From: Notolepis coatsorum
Lineage: Eukaryota > Chordata > Actinopteri > Aulopiformes > Paralepididae
Assembly: GCA_963971535.1 (NCBI GenBank)
Contig: OZ020594.1
Span: 116,595,127-116,659,126 of the forward strand
Length of the DNA: 64,000 bases
Direction of reading: 5' to 3'
Shown here one piece after another: positions 56,383-64,000 of this stretch. How positions within the stretch are numbered: the first letter of the stretch is position 1; every line of letters starts with the position of its first letter. Position numbers and translations under genes: made by a program. The notes under the pieces were generated by a model that did not search any database, was not told the DNA's origin, and saw nothing but the letters and a program-made list of their open reading frames with translations.

Positions 56383-59300
56383 TTGGTGACCCTGATCGTT
56401 GGATTATTATTATTATTATGAGTGATAACGACGAAAACGCTGTTCGCCCCGCTGCGGTGGCAGCTGCGGTGTCTGTCAAGCTGCCGGAGTTTTGGCAGCA
56501 CGACCCGGACCCATGGTTCCAACATGTCGAGGCTCAATTCCATCTGCGAGGTGTCACAGTGGACGACACGAAATACTATCATGTCGTCGCTGCATTGGAT
56601 GCACAAACCACCCGTTGCGTCATGGGATTTTTGCGAGACCCACCAGCCATGGGGAAATACGCCGCTCTCAAACAACAGCTGTTGCGGCTGTTTCAGCTGT
56701 CGGATACGGAGCGGGCGGAGCGCCTGTTGTCACTGAATGGTTTAGGTGACAGTAAACCGACCGAGCTCATGGAGAACATGTTGGCGTTGCTCGGCTCAGG
56801 TGACGCATCATTTATATTTGTACAGTTATTTCTGCGTCAGCTTCCACCTCCAGTACGCACTGCCTTGGCCAGATCGCCGCTCGTGAGAGCCAAGGATTAT
56901 CGGGGAATGGCAGAAGAGGCTGACAGAATATTGCTGGCAACCCGCCACTACAGCGTTAACGTTAACGCTGCGCTGCTGGCGGGGGAGATGACGGGAGCTG
57001 CGGTATCGGATTGCCGGAGGGAGAATGAACTGTTTTTTTCATCAGCGTTATGGTGCCAAAGCCAGGCGATGTGAGCAGCCTTGCTCTTTTTCCGGCCAGG
57101 GAAATGCCAGAGCCGGCGCTCATTAGCAGCTGTGAGTGCTGGCGACACGACGAGGCTGCTGTTCATTGAGGACACGTTGTCCAGTAGGCGCTTGCTGGTG
57201 GATTCGGGAGCCCAGCGGAGTATCCTGCCAGCTTCAGCTGCGGACGGCTTGAGTGGCAGTCACGGCCCCCCGCTGAACGCCGCCAATGGAACTCCGATTC
57301 GCACTTTCTGCACCAGGTCAGTGACTGTTTGTTTCAATGGACATGCTTTTAATTGGGATTTTGTAATTGCTTCTGTGTCGATGCCTAAACTGGCCGCGGA
57401 TTTTTTATGTGCTCATAGACTTTTGGTGGATGTGGCGAACCGTCGCTTAATTGACGCTGTGTCATTTGCCACTTACCCCTGCACTCTGGGGGGGGGGGGG
57501 GGGGGGGTGCGGCTCGCCCTCGCCAACATCCTCACCACGGGACGTGTACCAGCGGCTTCTCGCTGATTTCCCCGCTCTGACTGTGCCCACGTTTTCTGCT
57601 ATGGTCGCAAAACATGGGGTGGAGCATTGTATCCCCACAGCCGGTCCGCCAGTTTTCGCGCGCGCACGCCGCCTTGACGCCGCTAAACTGGCCATCGCTA
57701 AAGGGGAGTTCGACACAATGGAGCAGCTCGGCATTGTGCGGCGCTCCGACAGCCCGTGGGCCTCGCCTTTGCATATGGTTCCGAAAGCTGATGGGAAGTG
57801 GCGCCCGTGTGGAGATTTCCGGCGCCTCAATAGTGCCACGGATCATGACTGCTACCCTGTCCCGCACATCCAGGACTTTTCTGTTCACCTGGCCGGGACC
57901 ACCATTTTCTCCAAGGTGGATTTGGTGCGGGGCTACCACCAGGTGCCAGTCCATCCCAGAGACGTGCCCAAGACCGCCGTTATTACCCCGTTTGGACTTT
58001 TCGAGTTTTTAAGGATGCCTTTCGGACTCAAGGGGGCAGCGCAGACCTTCCAGCGGTTAATGGACTCTGTGCTGCAAGGGTTGTCATTTTTGTTTGTGTA
58101 TTTAGACGACATCCTGGTGGCCAGCACATCTGCTGAAGAGCATTGTTTACACCTCCGACAGCTGTTTCAGCGGCTGAATGAACATGGGCTGATTGTGAAC
58201 CCAGCCAAGTGTCAGTTCGGCCAGCCAGACATAGACTTTCTGGGCCATCACATCTCTTCACAGGGAGCTGTGCCTCTGCCCACCAAGGTGGAGGCGATCA
58301 CTGCCTTCCCACGTCCTCGCACCATCAAGCCCCTACAGGAGTTCCTCGGTATGGTAAATTTTTATAACCGATTCATACCAGGAGCGGCTCTCTTGATGCA
58401 CCCCCTGTACGAGGCACTAAGGGGCAAGAAGGACAATCAGGAGGTGGGCTAACGCTACTATGCTGGCACACCCATACCCGGCCGCTCCAATAGCCCTCAC
58501 GACCGATGCCTCGGACTATGCTGTGGGGGCGGTGTGTGATCAGTGGGTGGCCGGCGCCTGGCAGCCTCTGGCCTTTTTCAGCAGGACACTGCGGGACAAT
58601 GAGAGAAAATACAGCACATTTGACAGGGAGCTGCTGGCCCTTTTCCTTGCCATGCGTCATTTTAGGTTCCTGTTGGAGGGCCGGGAGTTCACCGCTTTCG
58701 TGGACAACAAGCCTCTGACCTTTGCCATGGCTAAGACCACGGAACCATGGTCGGCACGGCAGCAGCGCCAACTGTCCGCCATTTCGGAATTCACCACGGA
58801 CCTGCAGCATGTGGCGGGCAAGGACAACCTGGTGGCTGACTGCCTCTCCAGATTGCGGGTCAACACTATGCACCTGGGTGTGGACTACGCAGCCATGGCA
58901 GTTGACCAGTGCACCGACATGGACATCCAGGCATTCAGGATGGCCACGACAGGACTGAGATTGGAGGATGTGGTGTTCCAGGACAGTAAGGCCACGCTCC
59001 TCTGCGATGTCTCCACCGGCCGACCTCGACCGATGGTCCCCGCAGGCTAACGCCGCCGCATTTACGATGCTATACATGCTTTGTCGCACCCGGGGGTCAA
59101 GGCATCAGTTAAGCTGGTGGGGGCTAGGTTCATCTGGCCGGGCCTCAGGAAGGACGTCAAGGGGTGGGCAGCCTCTTGTGTAGCGTGCCAGTGCGCCAAG
59201 GTGTATTGCACACTAAGGCCCCGCTGAAGCCATTTATCATCCCGGAGAGACGTTTTGATCACGTTAACGTGGACCTGGTGGGCCCGCTGCCCCCCTCCCA

Positions 59301-60309
59301 GGGGTTTACTCACCTACTGACCATGGTGGACAGGACCACCAGGTTGCCGCAGGCTGTGCCCCTGTCATCCACTACATCGGCGGACGTGGCTCGGGCGTTC
59401 ATCTCCACCTGGGTGGCCCGTTTCGGTACCCCTGCGGATCTAACTTTGGACAGAGGGCCCCAGTTCACGTCAGAGCTGTGGAGCGCCGTGCTGGAGAGTT
59501 TGGGGGTGAAACTCCACCGCACCGTGGCATACAACCCGCAGGCAAATGGTCTCTGTGAGCGTTTCCACCGCACTATGAAGGCTGCTCTCCGGGCGGCTCT
59601 TACGGACAGTAATTGGGTCGACCGTTTGCCGTGGGTCATGCTAGGCCTGCGCTTGGCCCCAAAGGAGGATCTGCAGTCATCTTCGGCTGAGCTCGTGTTG
59701 GGTCAGCCGCTGAGAGTCCCTGGGGAGTTCCTCCCAGGTGCCACAGCCCCCTGGTCAGCTGCGACTCATCGCTTGGCCATCCGAGACGCCGCCAGCACTT
59801 TCGCTCCCGTGCCCGCACATCACTGTCTTCCCGTGTCCTACATCCCCAAGGACTTGATGTCAGCCCCGTACGTGTTCATCCGCCGCGATGCCCACCGATC
59901 TCCACTCCAGGCTCCGTATGATGGGCCCTTCCGGGTCCTGGAAGCGGGACCCAAGAGCTTTATGGTGGACAGAGGGGGGCTTCAGGAGCGGATATTGGTG
60001 GACCGTTTGAAGCCTGCACACGTGGCCCCGGACGGGCCGGTGGAGCTGGCTCAGCCCCGACGGCGCGGCCGTCCACCCAACCCCACTCCTGCCGCAAGCT
60101 TGCGGCCCGTGTCTGCCTCTACCCCGGCAGCAGCCCCGGACTCTCCCCTAGTCCAGCCTCGCCGCCGGCGCGGACGGCCGCCGGCTCGTGCCCTTCCCCC
60201 TTCCCCCCTAACTGTTAAGCGCAGTCATTATGGTCGGGTAGTCAGGCCTCCTACGAGGGGCTGAGTACTTTTGCAGGGTATGTCTACTCTGGGTGTTCGG
60301 GGGGGCCTG

Positions 60310-60483
60310 TGTGGTGTCACATTAAGGGAGTCTCTCACTCCAGAGTTGAAGGGTCACAGGGGAGGAGATATAGGGGAGTGGTAGGTGTGTGTACATGGTG
60401 ATTCTGTGAATGAATAAAGTAGGAAGTAACTGAAGGACCTGTCACGCGCATTATTGTATCGCCTCTTCCTTCGACTTCCCACA
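60310..60483 (+). repeat. 3' LTR
   Basis: TG...CA termini, AATAAAG near 60414. The two LTRs appear identical where they can be compared. Confidence 0.9.
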
Positions 60484-61030
60484 ATGTTATATATATGATG
60501 CTAATAAAAGTAAGACAGACCTCGCTGGCCGCACATAACCGTGAGGGAATGAGCTTATGAGTCCACTTGAGGAAAACAAAAACTCCACAAAAACAATCAT
60601 CAAATGACATAATTAGTGTCACATCTTCATGCATCTTCCTCTCAAACCAGAGTTGAGCCAAACAAATTAGCAACAGGTGTGTGCATTTAGTGTGAGCCCC
60701 ACCTGTGCAGGTGTTTATGTGCAACATCTAAAAATGTCCCTGTGCAACACGAACTAAAATAAATTTTCCGCACAAACAAAATAAATATTAAAGAACGTAA
60801 ACTATGGAAAAATATATAAACTAAGAAAATGCATGAAACAATGCCATACAATATTTGTGGCAGTTAAACTCCCACCAAATCACAATTATTGCGATTTCAC
60901 CTCACAATTTCAATTTCACACAAAGACACTTTGAATTCAATCTCACACGTATAACTGTTATAGGCCTGTCCAGATAGACTGGCTTAGCACTACGTTTCCC
61001 TTGATTGTCTAGGGTTGAGTCGCTGATTAA
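60484..61030. other. No feature assigned
   Basis: AT-rich DNA. The short 'cacctgtgcaggtg' palindrome near 60702 is isolated. No coding signal. Confidence 0.4.
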
Positions 61031-61035
61031 CCGAT

Positions 61036-61270
61036 TCACCTTTCAGACTCTTCCATTGGTGCAGGATACACCTCTGTTACTCTTGCCAATCTCCATCGAC
61101 TTCGGAGGGAATTATCCTCTTGAAGGATGACAATGTCATTCATCTTTGTGTTTCTCTTGTCCTTTTGCCATTTTTGTCGGTGCTGAAGATTCAGGAGGTA
61201 CTCCTTCTTCCACCTTGTCCAAGATTCATTTGCCAACCTGTACCTGGCGCCATCTTTTGCAAAGGTATAG
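61036..61270 (-). mobile_element. BEL/Pao retrotransposon fossil, integrase C-terminal region
   Basis: The minus strand resembles the C-terminal (DUF5641-type) module of BEL/Pao polyproteins (SWTRWKKEYLLNLQHRQKWQ, SRWRLARVTEVYP). Only ~230 bp are present; old and fragmentary. No LTR recognised. Confidence 0.6.
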
Positions 61271-61296
61271 ATCCTGATTCACCTGGAGGGGGAGAT

Positions 61297-62844
61297 CAGG
61301 GCTGTACGCTAAGCTTTTTCACTAGGGGCACACTTGCCCCTAAATGAGAAATTTAGGGGCACAGAATATTTTTTGGGGGCACATTTTTAAATAACAATTT
61401 TACCATTATAGTGCAAAAAATATGTTCCTCCTGCCTCATTACTGTGGTCCTTTTATTTAACATTTAAGTGCGTTTGTTTTCAGGTTTGTATCTTTTATAA
61501 TGAACCAACTGAGAAAGTCACTAATGGAACAAAAACAACAAATTGTGTGTGTGTGTGCGCGCGTGCTTGTGTAGTGCTCCTTGAATGAGATCACCACAAC
61601 ACACACACACACACCATTGCATTAATCAGGAGGACAAGAAACTCTGCATACCTTTGTTTCACAATGAAAAGTGCTTTATAAATAAAATGAATTATTATTA
61701 TTGTAAATAACCCCATGAAAGGTTTATTATTTTTATGGGTAATTACCTGCTTCATATTTGTGATGTTACTGGTTTCAAGGTGTGCCTAAAGTGATCAATG
61801 TGTTGGGCCGTTTATAGAGATCTGACTATGCCAATGAATGTTTATGTATATCCGGGATTATTTTTTATAAGAATTGAGAGGCCTACTACGGTATGTGACC
61901 TTTATGTTGAAAACCGTGTTGCGACGCAACCTTGTTTAAGTTTGCGCTTTTGACAGTGAAATGATCAGTTCAACTTAGCTTGAAGGAAAGACTGTAATCA
62001 AAAAGGTTTAATGGACCTGTATGAGGCTCTTACGGTAGGACTTTGATTGTTTATAGAAGAGGAATGTAATACTATGCAAAACGAGAAATAAACAGTGATT
62101 TTACCAGCAGTAAGTTGCAAGCCACTTTCATACGGGGAACGGTGACAATTATTAGTATTATCTTATTTGCATATTGTCTCATTATTAGATAGATAGGTTG
62201 ATACTTTATTGATCCCCGGAGGGAAATTTAAGTAGACAGTATTTCACGTCCTAATAGTGGGCTACTCACCTAATGCATGGCTGAACTGAACGTTAGAAGT
62301 GTCCATGTCCCCGTCATTGTAATCATCACTGCCAGGTCCGACTTAATTTAATCAGCTATGGTCTCTTATCATCTCTCCACATCGGACGTGGTTGTCATAA
62401 GATGGACTGATATCCGCTCCGTTGTTCTTGCAGAGCAAAATTAGCAGCTTAAACTTATTGAAAGGAAGTTCACATTCAGTTTCGATTGTTCGCTAGGAAT
62501 TCTGGGATTTGGTGTTGGCTCTATGGACTCTACGCAGGCGGGACATGGTATTTAATCGCACGATAGACTACAACTACCAAGTATATAGCATGACCCAGAT
62601 TCACTTCACATGCAAATCTTTTTTTCCCACACGGGCTATCGCAGTAAATTCATTCATTGCCGACAGATTTTTTCATAGCACCGGCGTGACATTATGTCTC
62701 ACTGTACAGCCCTGGTTGTAGGCTAATGTTTTACTACTTTTTTTTATTAATTTAGGAGTGAAATGCGAATGAATATTATTTACCACTCGCACGGGCCAAA
62801 TTAAGGGGCAATTTGCGATCATCTCATCACAGTGTACAGCCCTG
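61297..62844. mobile_element. hAT-like element (H2), second copy of the H1 family
   Basis: The left end CAGGGCTGTACGCTAAGC and the first ~210 bp match 7236-7450. Right-end sequence 'gagtgaaatgcgaatga' to 'agtgtacagccctg' matches the H1 right end. Another terminus-like 'actgtacagccctg' lies at 62701-62714, so two related elements may be overlaid. No TSD found. It includes a (GATA)/'tttattgatccccgg' LINE 3' end at 62184-62240, and (TG)n near 61540. Confidence 0.65.
62184..62240 (-). mobile_element. LINE 3' terminus, reversed
   Basis: 'tagatagataggttgatac' followed by 'tttattgatccccggagg' is the reverse complement of a very common teleost LINE end. Only the last ~55 bp are present. Confidence 0.65.
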
Positions 62845-63340
62845 TTGAGGCGTGGTGCTTAGGCCTTCTGCAGGCTTGGGGTTCTCGTGGGCTGGCGGTT
62901 GGGCGGGGGCGGGTAGGGGCTCGGGGTGCTCGGCTCTGCGTCATGAGAATGTGATTGGGCGTGTTTTTTTTTACAATTTTCAAGTTTGCTTTGATCACAG
63001 TAACCTTTGGGCGAGCAAGCTAAATTATACATAAATCGGTTTTCATATAAATCAATCTTCACTATGACTTTAAAACAATGGTGCGGCACGGCCATTCTTA
63101 GTGGATCCCGCCCTTAGACTTGCATTGTGAGAAATGAGTCTTCTGAAGCCATCAGAACATTACCTTCCAAGGGTTCTTTAGCTGCTCCTCCAACATATTT
63201 CTGAAGGAAGAACAATCTTTCTGTGGTTGGGATATTTTCCCTCTCAATTAGTGTCTGGAAGGACAACTTCAATGATTAAACTTGAGTGGATCCCCACTAA
63301 AGATTGTAGGCTCTGGAATGGGTATCTGTTTGCTGGCTGT
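62845..63340. other. No feature assigned; GC-rich patch then mixed DNA
   Basis: G-rich DNA at 62870-62940 (gggcgggggcgggtagggg-type runs) could form a G-quadruplex. LINE similarity starts near 63345. Confidence 0.4.
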
Positions 63341-63344
63341 GGAT

Positions 63345-64000
63345 CTGGGGAGGAGGAGGAGTACACCTGTGACCCCCGTTTCCATCAGGAGGGTCGATGT
63401 GGACATGGTTGAGGACTACAAATACCTCAGAGTCCACATCGACAAGAAGAGCCAGAGCCGACTCTACATCCTCAGAAGGCTGAGATCCTTCAACGTCTGT
63501 ACAAGGATGTTGAGGATGTTTTATGAGTCAGTGGTGGCGGGCGCCTTCTTTTACGCTGTGGCCTGCTGGGGCAGCAGACTGAGAGCGGGGGACGCAAACA
63601 GGCTGGATAAGCTGGTCAGGAAGGCCAGTAACGTGGTAGGGATGGAGCTGGACTCTCTAGCGGTGGTGGCGGAGAGGAGGAGCCTTGCTAAGCTCCATGC
63701 CATCAGGGACAACCCCTCCCACCCACTATACACGGAAGTGGCTGACAGAAGGAGCACGTTCTGTGCTAGACTAAGACTCCCAAGATGTAACACTGAACGG
63801 CACAGGAAGTCCTTCATTCCGACAGCCATCAGACTTTACAATGCATCACTGTTCCTCACTGCATCACTGAGCACAGGGTTACCATCTTCCTGGACTTTTA
63901 CTTTTAAAACAACATTGTTCAATATTACACTTACTGTAGATTTCTGTATATTTTTACTGTATATCTTATATTAGAATGTATATACATAACATAGGAAATG
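63345..64000 (+). mobile_element. C-terminal end of another L2-type LINE, cut by the window
   Basis: The frame is open to 63974, with PVSIRRVDVDMVEDYKYL, RLYILRRLRSFNVCTRML, YAVACWGSRLRAGDANRL, then RKSFIPTAIRLYNAS. This differs from both LINE-A and the L2 at 27-30 kb. A stretch of ~15 residues between HIDKK and SQSRLY is missing relative to the family pattern. The RT core is absent, so the copy is 5'-truncated. The 3' UTR continues past the window edge. Confidence 0.8.

Larger units (their letters stand above)
55909..60483 (+). mobile_element. Ty3/Gypsy LTR retrotransposon, broken
   Basis: Two ~174-bp LTRs start TGTGGTGTCAC and end CCCACA. Between them lie gag (about 56.4-57.1 kb), an aspartic protease (about 57.1-57.5), reverse transcriptase (about 57.6-58.4), RNase H (about 58.4-58.9) and integrase (about 59.1-59.8) with a Pro/Arg-rich C-terminal tail, in the order typical of Ty3/Gypsy; no chromodomain or envelope seen. 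The LTRs look the same by eye, so it is young, yet the coding region is interrupted at roughly four or five places. The flanks share ATGT. A SINE sits in the 5' LTR. GC-rich coding DNA contrasts with the AT-rich surroundings. Confidence 0.9.

Noticed and set aside
57462-57954. Antisense ORFs across the LTR element
   Set aside because: Mirror frames of GC-rich coding sequence, without motifs of their own.

Overview
The window reads as intergenic or intronic DNA from a ray-finned (teleost) fish. It holds L2/CR1-type and L1-type LINEs, many non-autonomous hAT DNA transposons with perfect 8-bp target site duplications (TSDs), piggyBac-, Kolobok- and pogo-like relics, tRNA-derived SINEs, a Ty3/Gypsy LTR element, and the 'gctaacgttagct' short-word texture typical of fish non-coding DNA. 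I recognise no complete conserved host gene, rRNA or tRNA, and I cannot name the species. Most of the 64 kb is transposons inserted into transposons.

Layout. 1-2.8 kb: two 3' ends of one LINE family (called LINE-A here), each ending in an (ATTC)n tail. 4.0-7.1 kb: a direct duplication whose second copy carries two palindromic MITEs that the first lacks. 7.2-19.7 kb: a nest bounded by a matching pair of hAT-like ends; it holds a clean 1.5-kb hAT, a 5'-truncated L2 copy, and a 7.8-kb L1 inserted inside that L2 with an exact TSD. 19.75-31.1 kb: a near full-length LINE-A on the minus strand, split by two hATs and by an L2 whose 1020-codon ORF is unbroken. 31-41.2 kb: tandem repeats, two different hATs at the same octamer in two copies of a short repeat, and a young 2.86-kb tandem duplication that also copies a CpG-type promoter with an NRF-1 motif and a candidate first exon.

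42-53.7 kb: a large inverted duplication (arms about 42.0-43.7 and 51.4-53.7 kb) enclosing a shortened pogo transposase gene with apparent spliced leader exons, a piggyBac-like element with a hAT inside it, and a hAT-like element holding an 847-bp palindrome and a 42-bp minisatellite. 54-60.5 kb: a SINE with a 12-bp TSD, then a Ty3/Gypsy LTR retrotransposon with another SINE in its 5' LTR. 60.5-64 kb: a small BEL/Pao fossil, a second copy of the hAT family that bounds the 7-19 kb nest, and the C-terminal end of another L2-type LINE.

Working together: this is an insertion archive rather than a pathway. LINE-A supplies at least a dozen fragments. hATs are the main later arrivals, and their TSDs, together with empty sites preserved in duplicated copies, let the order of events be read. 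The best candidates for host or repurposed function are the duplicated promoter-exon near 37.3 and 40.1 kb, the spliced pogo-derived ORF near 44.6-45.5 kb, and the THAP-like exon near 43.3 kb. Comparisons between copies were made by eye; no alignment or database search was run.
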